From JAABUE01 sp037440925 (GTDB lineage: Bacteria; Chloroflexota; Anaerolineae; Anaerolineales; Villigracilaceae), in NCBI GenBank assembly GCA_037440925.1, contig JBBITF010000004.1, positions 27,227 through 91,226 on the forward strand: 64,000 nucleotides of DNA, given 5' to 3'. The notes beneath the pieces were generated by a model. That model made no database searches. It saw only the letters and a program-made list of their open reading frames with translations, and was not told the DNA's origin. Both the position numbers and the translations under genes were made by a program. Of this stretch, positions 8,785 to 17,389 are shown piece after piece (within the stretch, counting starts at the first letter, position 1; each line of letters opens with the position of its first letter).

Positions 8785-9255
8785 ATGCCTTACCTGGTGG
8801 ACGGTCATAACCTGATCCCTAAAGCCGGGCTGCGCCTGGATTCGCCGGATGACGAAATGAAACTGGTGGCCCTGTTGCAGGAATTCTGCCGCTTGCATCG
8901 CAGGCAGGTAGAGGTGTACTTCGACGGCGCGCCAGCCGGTCAGGCCGGGACCCGCAAGCTGGGAGCTGTTAAAGCGACCTTTGTCCGCACCGGAACGACT
9001 GCCGACGCTGCCATCGCACAGCGGCTCAAACGCTTGGGGCGCGCGGCGCGCAACTGGACGGTGGTCAGTTCCGACCGCCAGGTGCAGGCCGAAGCGCGCG
9101 CTGTCCATGCCGAGGCGCTTACCTCCGAGGCGTTTGCCCGTCTGCTACAACCCAGCGAGAAACCTCCCGCCTCGACCGCTGAGCGCCCACTCTCCCCAAA
9201 TGAAGTGGAAGAGTGGTTGAATTTATTCCGTTCGAGAGGACATCGTACAGAGTAG
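8785..9255 (+). CDS. NYN-domain RNase-like protein (YacP-like)
   Basis: A 156-residue protein whose N-terminal half is a NYN (PIN-like) nuclease domain: it starts MPYLVDGHNLI, followed by VEVYFDG, a TADAAIAQRL acidic site and WTVVSSDRQVQAEA. These carry the conserved Asp residues of the metal-dependent nuclease fold. YacP/Rae1 in Bacillus cleaves mRNA in the ribosomal A site; a similar RNA role is possible but not shown. The C-terminal 40 residues are Pro/Ser/Glu-rich. Leaderless start. Confidence 0.8.
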   Translation: MPYLVDGHNLIPKAGLRLDSPDDEMKLVALLQEFCRLHRRQVEVYFDGAPAGQAGTRKLGAVKATFVRTGTTADAAIAQRLKRLGRAARNWTVVSSDRQVQAEARAVHAEALTSEAFARLLQPSEKPPASTAERPLSPNEVEEWLNLFRSRGHRTE

Positions 9256-9454
9256 GGCAATTAGGGGAGACAAAAGTGGACAAATTTGCTCAAATTTCTA
9301 ATCTAACGTTAATGTAAATCAGACTGTTTTGGTGTATAGTAGGGTCAACGACACCTGCCCTCCCTTTTTATTGGTATCTAGGTGTCTGCCACCGAACAAA
9401 GTGTCTTAGCATGTCCCCCCCATGCTAAACAGGCGGTGGTGTCCCTCCCCCCTC

Positions 9455-9488
9455 AAGACCAACAGGCGCTGTTGCGCCTGTTGGTCTT
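9455..9488 (+). terminator. Strong hairpin, probable terminator after the NYN gene
   Basis: A perfect 15-bp stem (AAGACCAACAGGCGC with its complement) closes a 4-nt loop and ends in TCTTTAATTA. It lies 200 bp after the NYN gene. The T-tract is short, so it could act in either direction. Confidence 0.55.
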
Positions 9489-9607
9489 TAATTACGCCTG
9501 CTGAGGCATATGCAGTATGCACGCGTACTATGGTACACTCTATACTATACCAAACTTATACAAATCATTGCACCCTTAACTATTCTACTGCAAGAACAGA
9601 AAATCTC

Positions 9608-9890
9608 AACGCAAAGACGCCAAGGCCCAAAGAAAATGAAATTTCCAATCCAAAATTTTCTTTCTATTTGAATAATGCAGAAAAAAGGTAACTATTCAGG
9701 CATCGCTGGCCTGGATTGCCAAATCCAGGCTGAACTGGGCAAAATTACTTTGTAAACCGTTGGATTTGGCAATCCAACGGAGCAATAGGGCAATTTTAAA
9801 GTCTTCTCCGACAGGCGGTTAGGGCCTGCTGAATAGTTACGAAAAAAGAAATAGACCTTAAAAATCTTGGCGGCTTTGCGCCTTTGCGTT
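9608..9890. repeat. Imperfect outer inverted repeat with GCAAAG-type arms
   Basis: The left arm (9608-9624) begins AACGCAAAGACGCCAAG. The right arm (9866-9890) reads, in reverse complement, AACGCAAAGGCGCAAAGCCGCCAAG with a short insertion. AACGCAAAGRCGC words are a common low-complexity repeat of bacterial intergenic DNA. The MITE-like element lies between the arms. Confidence 0.55.
9688..9840. mobile_element. 153-bp MITE-like element with 12-bp TIRs and 8-bp target duplication
   Basis: The ends are perfect 12-bp terminal inverted repeats, GTAACTATTCAG (9688-9699) and its complement (9829-9840). The octamer GAAAAAAG directly abuts both ends (9680-9687 and 9841-9848), as expected of a target-site duplication. 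Internally there are two hairpins with a shared core (9709-9730 and 9757-9780). There is no coding capacity, so movement would depend on a transposase encoded elsewhere. The A-rich octamer is low complexity, so it could match by chance, but its exact position at both TIR ends argues against that. Confidence 0.75.
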
Positions 9891-9927
9891 AGAAACGCTT
9901 TTTTGCAACAGAGTCATTCGATGTCAG

Positions 9928-10260
9928 ATGACTGATTGGAAAACACAAGTCCAACAAGAATTTGAACGCGCCAAAGCCGCCCGCGATCGAGGCAACGAGG
10001 GGCAGGCACGGGTATGCGCCCGTCGCGCAGCCGGCATTGCCATCCGTCAGTATTACGCCCGGCAAGGAAAAAGTCTCCGCACATCCAGCGCCTATGACTT
10101 ACTCACCCTGCTCAGGGATGATCCCAATATCACGCCGGGCCTTAAACAGGCTGCCTCTCATTTGACCCTGCGGGTCAACACAGCGTTCATGTTACCCGTC
10201 CAGGTAGACCTACTCGAAGAGGCGCACAAGTTATGTGAAGAATTACTGGGGAGACTCTGA
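9928..10260 (+). CDS. Small helical protein, HEPN-like, function unknown
   Basis: A 110-residue, predicted all-helical protein with the pattern GNEGQARVCARRAAGIAIRQYY followed by LLTLLRDDP and a Leu-rich C-terminus. It resembles the helical HEPN type in size and layout, but it has no clear R-x4-6-H RNase motif, so this is only a weak suggestion. The ATG at 9928 has no obvious ribosome-binding site. It lies just downstream of the repeat-rich region and 47 bp before a leaderless membrane-protein gene. Confidence 0.55.
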   Translation: MTDWKTQVQQEFERAKAARDRGNEGQARVCARRAAGIAIRQYYARQGKSLRTSSAYDLLTLLRDDPNITPGLKQAASHLTLRVNTAFMLPVQVDLLEEAHKLCEELLGRL

Positions 10261-10292
10261 GCGCAAATCTGAAAATAGATTTTCATGCATGG

Positions 10293-10298
10293 TAAAAT
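10293..10298 (+). promoter_or_regulatory. -10 box TAAAAT close to a start codon
   Basis: TAAAAT lies 9 nt before the ATG at 10308 with only A-rich sequence between, consistent with a leaderless or near-leaderless transcript. Confidence 0.5.
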
Positions 10299-10307
10299 CA
10301 AAAAGTT

Positions 10308-11312
10308 ATGGGAAAAGAGCAACAGCAAACTCTACCTCCACCGCCCGGAGTGATCGGTTCACTTAAATCGGGCTTCGATACCATTGCTTCTCATGTGGCG
10401 GTAATTGCCCTGCCCTTGATGCTGGACCTGTGGCTGTGGCTGGGGCCACACTTGCGCGTAGATCATCTCTTCCAGCCACTCTTCGATGAGATACTTCGCT
10501 ATTCTGCCTCGAGCGGCATCCCAGCCGCCGATATAGCACGCGCTCAGGAGGTATATGCAGCCTTGTCCATCGAGTTGCAAAAATTCAACCTAATGAGCAT
10601 GTTGCGCACGTTTCCAGTTGGCGTGTTTAGCCTGATGAGCAGCAAGATGCCTGTCGAAACACCTTTTGGCGCTGCTTTGATGATTTATGTAAATTCCCCA
10701 CTTGCCCTGATAGGGTGGACGATCTTGCTCACGCTGTCAGGATGGATATTGGGAGGATTGTTTTTTCGGTGGGTATCCATTGTGGTGGCAGACCCATCCA
10801 AACCAACTGCATTGCAGCTGAAATATTACGTGATTCAAACGGTGTTATTTTCTCTGCTATGGCTTTTTCTGATGTTCTTGTTTGGCATCCCGTTTTCGAT
10901 GACGTTGACAGCGGGGCTGCTTACCAATCCTGTACTTGCACAAGGTATTCTCTTGATTGCAGCGCTGTTGTCCATGTGGCTGGTGGTGCCTTTGTTCTTT
11001 ACTCCACATGGCATTTTCATGCGGCAGGAGAATGCGTTTGCTTCAATTTATACCAGTTTGCGCCTGGCGCGATACACCCTGCCTACCAGTAGTTTGTTCA
11101 TTATGACCGTGTTTCTGATTGCCTATGGGTTGGATTATCTGTGGAATATTCCCCCTGCCAACTCGTGGATGGCCTTGGTCGGGATTACCGGCCATGCCTT
11201 TATTACCACGTCGTTACTGGCAGCCAGTTTCATTTACTACCGCGATATGCACATCTGGTTGCAAACTGTTTTTGCAAAAATGAAAACGAATACGCCGCCG
11301 CAATCAGCGTAA
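10308..11312 (+). CDS. Multi-pass membrane protein, function unknown
   Basis: The 334-residue product has about six hydrophobic helices (around residues 25-48, 135-165, 180-210, 213-240, 262-285 and 295-312) and a soluble segment between the first two. The C-terminal half (TPHGIFMRQENAFASIYTSLRLARYTLPTSS) resembles the general pattern of proteins with glycerophosphoryl diester phosphodiesterase-type membrane domains, but I cannot assign a family. It ends 19 bp before the gyrB start, so the two may share a transcript. Confidence 0.7.
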   Translation: MGKEQQQTLPPPPGVIGSLKSGFDTIASHVAVIALPLMLDLWLWLGPHLRVDHLFQPLFDEILRYSASSGIPAADIARAQEVYAALSIELQKFNLMSMLRTFPVGVFSLMSSKMPVETPFGAALMIYVNSPLALIGWTILLTLSGWILGGLFFRWVSIVVADPSKPTALQLKYYVIQTVLFSLLWLFLMFLFGIPFSMTLTAGLLTNPVLAQGILLIAALLSMWLVVPLFFTPHGIFMRQENAFASIYTSLRLARYTLPTSSLFIMTVFLIAYGLDYLWNIPPANSWMALVGITGHAFITTSLLAASFIYYRDMHIWLQTVFAKMKTNTPPQSA

Positions 11313-11331
11313 TAAGCCTTTGGAGGTCTTT

Positions 11332-13242
11332 GTGGTTCAACCGAACGGAAGTTACGAAGCAGAAAATATCCAGGTTTTGGAGGGTTTAGAGGCTGTCCGA
11401 CGACGGCCGGGCATGTATGTGGGCGGAACAGACATCAAAGCGCTGCATCACCTGGTCTATGAGGTTGTAGACAACTCGATTGACGAGGCGCTGGCAGGGG
11501 CCTGCACGCGCATTGAGATTATCATCCATCCCGATAGCAGCGTCACAGTAGAGGATAATGGACGGGGCATTCCGGTGGGGATTCATCCGCAAATGAAAAA
11601 ATCAGCCCTGGAAGTGGTGATGACCACGTTGCACGCAGGCGGCAAGTTTGGCGGGGGTGGCTATAAAGTGTCTGGAGGTTTGCACGGAGTGGGCGTGAGC
11701 GCGGTCAATGCGCTTTCGGAATGGTGTGAGGTGGAAGTGCGGCGCGAAGGCCTGATCCACTTCCAGCGTTTCGAGCGCGGTCGCCCGCTGGAAGCGGTAA
11801 AGGTCATCGGTAAGACCAAAGCCGGGGAAAGCGGCACCAAGACCACGTTCAAGTTCGACGCGGAGATTTTCAAGGGGGATCTCGACTATAAATTCGATAC
11901 GTTGACCCAGCGACTGCGGGAGATGGCATTCGTCACGCGCGGTGTCACCATTCATTTCCGTGACGAACGCAACGACCGCGAGATGACGTTCTACTTCGAG
12001 GGCGGTATCATCTCCTTTGTCCGTTACTTGAATCGCAACCGCGAGACGCTGCATCCGGCGGTTTACGTCGAGAAGGAAATCGAAGGCATCGGTATCGAGG
12101 CTGCCATTCAGTATACGGATGCATATACCGAATCGGTCTATTCTTTTGCAAACACCATCAATACCATAGATGGCGGCACGCACTTGACCGGTCTGCGCAG
12201 CGCCCTGACGCGCGTGATCAACGATTTTGCCCGCAAAAACGGCTTGCTCAAAGACGCCGATGCAAATTTCTCTGGCGACGATACGCGCGAAGGCTTGACC
12301 GCTATTGTCTCGGTGAAACATCCCGACCCGCAATTCGAGAGCCAGACCAAGGTCAAGTTGATGAACGCAGAGGTGCAGACCTATGTGCAGCAGGTAGTGG
12401 CCGAGGCTTTCAACACTTTCTTGGAAGAAAATCCTCAAGCGGCTAAAGCCATCGTACAAAAATGTCTGACCTCTGCCCGCGCGCGCGATGCCGCCCGAAA
12501 GGCGCGCGACTTGGTCATCCGCAAATCGGCGCTCGAGTCGCTTACGCTGCCGGGCAAACTCGCCGATTGCTCTGAACGCGATTCGTCCAAGACCGAGTTG
12601 TATATCGTGGAGGGCGACTCGGCCGGCGGAAGCGCAAAACAAGGCCGCGACCGGCATTTTCAAGCCATCTTGCCCTTACGAGGCAAAATTCTCAATACCG
12701 AGCGCGCCCGCCTGGATAAAATTTTGGGCAACAATGAGGTCAAGGCGCTCATTTCGGCGCTTGGCACCGGCATCGGGGATAACTTTGACCTCCAAGGGTT
12801 GCGTTATGGGCGGGTCATCGTTATGACGGATGCTGACGTAGATGGAAGCCATATCCGCACTTTATTATTGACCTTCTTCTTCCGTTACATGCCGGAATTG
12901 ATCGAAAACGGTCACTTGTTCATTGCCCAGCCGCCCTTATATCGTGTAGCGTACAAGAACCAGGTCAAATATGCTTATACGGATGCCGAGAAGGACAAAA
13001 TCATCAAAGAGTTGGGGAATGAAAAAGCAACCTTACAGCGTTACAAAGGTCTGGGCGAAATGAACCCTGAGCAGTTATGGGAAACGACCATGAACCCGAA
13101 AAACCGCACCCTGTTGATGGTGACCGTGGAGGACGCCGCCGAAGCTGACCGCACCTTCGACATGCTCATGGGCGATGCGGTGGATCCACGCCGCCGCTTT
13201 ATCCAAACCCATGCCCGCAGCGTCCGCAACCTGGATATTTAG
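11332..13242 (+). CDS. gyrB: DNA gyrase subunit B
   Basis: GyrB supplies the ATPase and part of the cleavage core of gyrase, which introduces negative supercoils. The 636-residue protein has the GHKL ATPase (VYEVVDNSIDEA, VEDNGRGIP, GGLHGVGVSAVNALS), the TOPRIM domain (IVEGDSAGGSA, MTDADVDGSHI) and the C-terminal QRYKGLGEMNPEQLWETTM motif. I chose the GTG at 11332 because GGAGGT ends 4 nt upstream; a TTG at 11320 would lie within the ribosome-binding site. The length is that of the short GyrB class without the large insertion of Gammaproteobacteria. It could in principle be ParE, but the RGKILNTERARLDKIL motif is the usual GyrB form. Confidence 0.95.
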   Translation: MVQPNGSYEAENIQVLEGLEAVRRRPGMYVGGTDIKALHHLVYEVVDNSIDEALAGACTRIEIIIHPDSSVTVEDNGRGIPVGIHPQMKKSALEVVMTTLHAGGKFGGGGYKVSGGLHGVGVSAVNALSEWCEVEVRREGLIHFQRFERGRPLEAVKVIGKTKAGESGTKTTFKFDAEIFKGDLDYKFDTLTQRLREMAFVTRGVTIHFRDERNDREMTFYFEGGIISFVRYLNRNRETLHPAVYVEKEIEGIGIEAAIQYTDAYTESVYSFANTINTIDGGTHLTGLRSALTRVINDFARKNGLLKDADANFSGDDTREGLTAIVSVKHPDPQFESQTKVKLMNAEVQTYVQQVVAEAFNTFLEENPQAAKAIVQKCLTSARARDAARKARDLVIRKSALESLTLPGKLADCSERDSSKTELYIVEGDSAGGSAKQGRDRHFQAILPLRGKILNTERARLDKILGNNEVKALISALGTGIGDNFDLQGLRYGRVIVMTDADVDGSHIRTLLLTFFFRYMPELIENGHLFIAQPPLYRVAYKNQVKYAYTDAEKDKIIKELGNEKATLQRYKGLGEMNPEQLWETTMNPKNRTLLMVTVEDAAEADRTFDMLMGDAVDPRRRFIQTHARSVRNLDI

Positions 13243-13253
13243 CCGCCGCCCGC

Positions 13254-13284
13254 AAAAAGACCATCCAAGGGATTGGTCTTTTTT
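13254..13284 (+). terminator. Rho-independent terminator after gyrB
   Basis: A 10-bp stem AAAAAGACCA/TGGTCTTTTT with a 10-nt loop ends in six T residues, 11 bp after the gyrB stop. Confidence 0.8.
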
Positions 13285-13387
13285 GTCCCACGATACTGCT
13301 GGCTTTGTTATGAAAGTAACATTTATTCGACTCAGAATATCGTTTAGAATTATCTTAGTTGACCTTTGACGGACATCGTTTCAGGCT

Positions 13388-16300
13388 ATGTTCAAACGTT
13401 TGCGCTTGAATCTCACCCTCAGCCGCCTGCTGCAAATGATTGTATTTCTTTACCAAAGCAGCGCTATTGTCATTTTTCTTGTGTCTTTATACCTGGCATG
13501 GAACTGGCTGCAAAATCCCTTTGTGGGGGCATTTTTCGAGCCGACCATGGTGATGAATGGCGGCGGTCCAAGCGCTGAAGGCACAAAATGGCCGTTATAC
13601 GACCAGGGCATCCAGCACGGCGATCAATTGATTTCAATTGCCGACCGGGAAATCCACAATGCAGAAGATATGCGGCAAACCCTGGCAGGCTTCTACCCCG
13701 GTGAGACCGTGCCGGTCGTCGTCCGCACTGTAGAGGGCAAGACAGTCACGTATCAAATCGAGTTGCAGCGCTTCCCCCAAGCGGATTTGATAGCCTATTT
13801 GGTGATTCCTTCAGTAATCAGTGTAGCCTTCTTTGCGCTCAGTTGGTGGATTTTTGGATTACGTCGCACTGAACCGGCAGGCCGTGGGTTTACGTTATTT
13901 GCCTCCTCGCTGGCCATTGTAACGGGCACCTTTTTTGACCTGTATACCTCACATCGTTTTTCTTACTACTGGGCTTTGGCCTTGCCCTTAGCGGGGGGGG
14001 CGCTCATTGATTTGACCTTGTCCTTCCCACAGGAAGCGCGCGCCGTCGTGGGGCGGCCTTATCTGCGCTGGGGCGGTTACTTGATTGCCATCGTACTGGC
14101 TGGCTATTCCCATATAACCATGCTCAACTTGGAGCAGCCTAGGGCCTATTTTGCAGCCTGGTATACTTCTTATTTTTTCAACGCTTTTGCCATTCTATTC
14201 CATACAAGCGTGACCATTCACCGCGCCTTTTTTGTGCCATCGCCGGTGGTCAAGAGTCAAGCGCGCATGGTGTTAATTGGGCTGGTCCTCTCGCTTGGCC
14301 CCATAGCGGTCTGGTCTGTTCTCTTTCCTTTCAACCTGGTCAAATTCTCTCCTTACCTGTTCCTTACCCTTATCCTTTTCCCGCTGACCATTGGGTATAC
14401 CATTTTGCGTTATCGCCTGGTGCGGACAGATCTCTGGTTGCGGCAAGGATTGGTATATACCAGCCTGACTGTTTTGGCTGTAGGCGGTTATGCCGCAATG
14501 GTGAGCGGCATCGGCTTGATTTTCACTAGCGTCATTCCATCCGAAAGCCCATGGCTGATTGGGAGTATCATTTTTCTCTTGGCCATTGTGCTGGAGCCTT
14601 TGCGTATTTGGCTGGAAAAGACCATCAACAGTACCTTCTTCCGCGGACAGAAAGTCTATGAAGAAAGACTACGGAACTTCAGCCATGACCTGACCAACGC
14701 ACTGGACTTGGAAAGTATTGGGCGGCTGTTGCGCCGTCATATTCTGGATACCCTTTCTCCTCAATATGTTCACATTTACATTCTCGATGCGATGAATGAT
14801 CAGTATGTGAGCATGGCCGACGAGGATGGCCGTCCTAGCAGTGATGTCCGTTTTGCAGTGGGCAGCCCTCTGGCCCAATATTTTCTAAGAGAACGCATTC
14901 CTCTCTATTTAGATGATAGCAATTTGCCTGCCAGCCTGAGGCCCGAAGAGAGCCGTCTCAGGCTGCTCGGCGCACGATTGTTCCTGGCACTACCCGGTGA
15001 GCGCGAGGTGAGCGGTTGGCTGGCTTTGGGGCCGCGTCTTTCAGGACAGCCATATACACCTCAAGACCTGGCATTTCTCCAAAATCTGGCTGACCAGTCT
15101 TCAGTAGCAATTGGACGTGTGCAAACCGTTGCCAACCTTGAGCGCCGCATTCAGGAAATGAACGCCCTGACCCGCGTCTCTCAAGGCGTCAATATTACGT
15201 TGACCTTCGATGACGTGATGGAGTTGATCTTTGCGCAAACCGGGCAAATTATTCCTGCTACCGACTTCCATGTCACGCTCTTGCACAAGACCGGAAATTA
15301 TTTCTATTACGCCTTTTGTGTCGAAAACCATGACCGCCTGTCAGAACGAGAAAATGTTCCCCTGCCGCCCAAATACGGTCTGGGACAAGAAGTATGCGAA
15401 AAAGGACGTCCGATTCTGACCCAGGATTATTTGCGCGAGTGCCAGGCGCGAAATGTCACCCCTGCGTTGCACGATGTATATGCCTGGATGGGCGTCCCCC
15501 TGAACGCCGGCGCTGAAACCATTGGCGCTCTGACGGTTGGCAGCCGCGAGCCTAACATCACCTACTCGCGCGCCCAACTTGGCCTTTTGCAGGCTATTGC
15601 AGACCAAACGGCCGGCGCCATTGTGAAGTCGCGCTTGCTGCAAGAAACGCAACAGCGCGCTTATCAGTTATCTACCCTGAACGACTTGACACGTCAGTTG
15701 ACCTCCACCCTGGAACTTGAACCGCTATTGAAAAATATCCTGGAGAACGCTGTCAGCATTCTCAACTGTGAAGCAGGTAGTTTATTCCTGGTGGACGAGC
15801 AAACGGGTGATTTGGTTTTCAAAGTTACGGCCGGCCCGCCTGCCTCGGCAGAGCTGGTAGGCCAGCGCATTCCAGCCGGCGCCGGCATCGTTGGCCGTGC
15901 AGCCAAATTACGTACAGCAGTTGTCGAAAACCATGCGCAGTCTTCGACAGCGCACTTCAATGAGCCCGATGCACAGACCGGTTTTACCAGCAAATCCTTG
16001 CTGGCAGTGCCATTGATGTTCAAAGACCAAGTCATTGGCGTTCTTGAGGTTATCAACCGTAAAGACGGCCTGCCTTTTGTGGAAGATGACCAGACACTGC
16101 TTTCGGCCTTTGCAGGTCAAGCGGCAGTAGCCATCGAAAACGCGCGTTTGCACACCCTCACAGATCAAGAACTGGCTGCGCGCGTAGAGGAACTTTCTGT
16201 ATTACAGCGCATTGACCGTGAACTGAATGCCAGCCTCGAAATAGACCGCGCCATGCGTATTACGCTCGAATGGGCCATGCGACAATCCAAGGCAGAGGCT

Positions 16301-17383
16301 GGCTTGATCGGCATACTAGACAAAGAAAATCTGAGTGTCATGGCTGAACAAGGTTATGGCGACCTCTCGAAACAATTTCCCGATGGAAAATTTCCCTACG
16401 TCGAAATGCCGGCTATGAAAAACGCTGTAGAAACTTCACAACCTTATCAAGTTTCCCTGACAGAGCAAGGAGGCAATTGCATTTTGCCCGGCGCCCACAC
16501 CCAAATTGCCATTCCTCTACGCCGTGAAGCCACAGTCGTTGGCTTGATTTTCTTGGAAAGCGTCTATGATTCTCAGCAAGACATTGCCTTCCTCAACCGC
16601 CTAAGCGACCACGCTGCAATTGCCATTGCAAATGCTCAACTGTACCAGGAAATCCAGCGCGCCAATGAAGCCAAAAGTGAATTTGTTTCTTTTGTAGCGC
16701 ACGAATTGAAGAACCCAATGACTTCCATCAAGGGCTACACCGAATTGCTTGCAGGAGGCAAGGTTGGCCCCATCAACGAAATGCAGGCGAACTTTCTGAA
16801 CACAATCCGCGCCAATGTGGAGCGCATGTCAACTTTGGTGTCCGATTTGAACGATAATTCCAAAATCGAGGCCGGGCGTCTGCGACTGGATTTCAAAGCG
16901 GTGGACGTTGCTGAGGTCATTGAAGAAGTTACCCGCTCTACGCACCGCCAAGTTGAAGACCGCAAGCAAACCTTACAACTTCAAGTACCAGAAGCGCTTC
17001 CCAAAATCTGGGCAGATCGCACACGTGTTATTCAAATACTCACCAACCTGGTGAGTAATGCGAACAAGTACACGCCAGAAGGCGGCCAAATCACCATTGG
17101 GGCTGAGGCCACACCCAATCGTTGGGACGCGGCTGGCGCATCAAAAGTCGTGCATGTATGGGTCAAGGACAATGGAATTGGCATTAGCCTGGAAGATCAA
17201 AAGAAAATTTTCACCAAATTCTTCCGCTCGGAGGACGAATCGGCCCGCAAAGCGCCTGGCACCGGCCTGGGTTTGAATATCACCAAAAGCCTGGTCGAAA
17301 TGCAGGCAGGCCGCATCTGGTTCGAAAGCAAATTACGCGAGGGAACGACATTCCATTTCACGATACCCATAGCAGAGGAATAG
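13388..17383 (+). CDS. Large membrane sensor histidine kinase with PDZ-like, multi-GAF architecture
   Basis: This 1331-residue protein starts with a membrane helix (about 16-40), an extracytoplasmic PDZ-like segment (about 55-130, with YDQGIQHGDQLISIADREI), and about eight further helices to residue 405. Four GAF-like units follow (about 430-580, 600-745, 755-915, 930-1085). The C-terminal part is a HisKA domain with the phospho-acceptor His near residue 1105 (HELKNPMTSIKGY) and a HATPase domain with an N box (NLVSNANKYTP) and G boxes (DNGIGI, GTGLGLNITKSLVE). No receiver domain is attached and no response regulator gene is near. The next gene, FIST, starts 6 bp after the stop and may provide a sensory input. 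A G8 run lies at 13993-14000. Confidence 0.9.
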   Translation: MFKRLRLNLTLSRLLQMIVFLYQSSAIVIFLVSLYLAWNWLQNPFVGAFFEPTMVMNGGGPSAEGTKWPLYDQGIQHGDQLISIADREIHNAEDMRQTLAGFYPGETVPVVVRTVEGKTVTYQIELQRFPQADLIAYLVIPSVISVAFFALSWWIFGLRRTEPAGRGFTLFASSLAIVTGTFFDLYTSHRFSYYWALALPLAGGALIDLTLSFPQEARAVVGRPYLRWGGYLIAIVLAGYSHITMLNLEQPRAYFAAWYTSYFFNAFAILFHTSVTIHRAFFVPSPVVKSQARMVLIGLVLSLGPIAVWSVLFPFNLVKFSPYLFLTLILFPLTIGYTILRYRLVRTDLWLRQGLVYTSLTVLAVGGYAAMVSGIGLIFTSVIPSESPWLIGSIIFLLAIVLEPLRIWLEKTINSTFFRGQKVYEERLRNFSHDLTNALDLESIGRLLRRHILDTLSPQYVHIYILDAMNDQYVSMADEDGRPSSDVRFAVGSPLAQYFLRERIPLYLDDSNLPASLRPEESRLRLLGARLFLALPGEREVSGWLALGPRLSGQPYTPQDLAFLQNLADQSSVAIGRVQTVANLERRIQEMNALTRVSQGVNITLTFDDVMELIFAQTGQIIPATDFHVTLLHKTGNYFYYAFCVENHDRLSERENVPLPPKYGLGQEVCEKGRPILTQDYLRECQARNVTPALHDVYAWMGVPLNAGAETIGALTVGSREPNITYSRAQLGLLQAIADQTAGAIVKSRLLQETQQRAYQLSTLNDLTRQLTSTLELEPLLKNILENAVSILNCEAGSLFLVDEQTGDLVFKVTAGPPASAELVGQRIPAGAGIVGRAAKLRTAVVENHAQSSTAHFNEPDAQTGFTSKSLLAVPLMFKDQVIGVLEVINRKDGLPFVEDDQTLLSAFAGQAAVAIENARLHTLTDQELAARVEELSVLQRIDRELNASLEIDRAMRITLEWAMRQSKAEAGLIGILDKENLSVMAEQGYGDLSKQFPDGKFPYVEMPAMKNAVETSQPYQVSLTEQGGNCILPGAHTQIAIPLRREATVVGLIFLESVYDSQQDIAFLNRLSDHAAIAIANAQLYQEIQRANEAKSEFVSFVAHELKNPMTSIKGYTELLAGGKVGPINEMQANFLNTIRANVERMSTLVSDLNDNSKIEAGRLRLDFKAVDVAEVIEEVTRSTHRQVEDRKQTLQLQVPEALPKIWADRTRVIQILTNLVSNANKYTPEGGQITIGAEATPNRWDAAGASKVVHVWVKDNGIGISLEDQKKIFTKFFRSEDESARKAPGTGLGLNITKSLVEMQAGRIWFESKLREGTTFHFTIPIAEE

Positions 17384-17389
17384 TTTTCC

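Larger units (their letters stand above)
9256..9927 (+). other. Long intergenic region rich in inverted repeats, no gene
   Basis: This 672-bp stretch is more A+T-rich than its neighbours and has no convincing coding frame. In order it holds a small hairpin with arms TTAGCATG/CATGCTAA near 9406-9428, a strong 15-bp hairpin at 9455-9488, an imperfect outer inverted repeat (9608-9624 with 9866-9890), and inside that a 153-bp MITE-like element (9688-9840). Confidence 0.7.

Noticed and set aside
9422..9691. 89-codon ORF in the repeat region
   Set aside because: It spans a hairpin and A+T-rich DNA, and ends in the repeat; composition is not like coding DNA of this genome.
11602..12663. 353-codon minus-strand frame opposite gyrB
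   Set aside because: gyrB motifs are complete on the plus strand; the antisense product has no family features.
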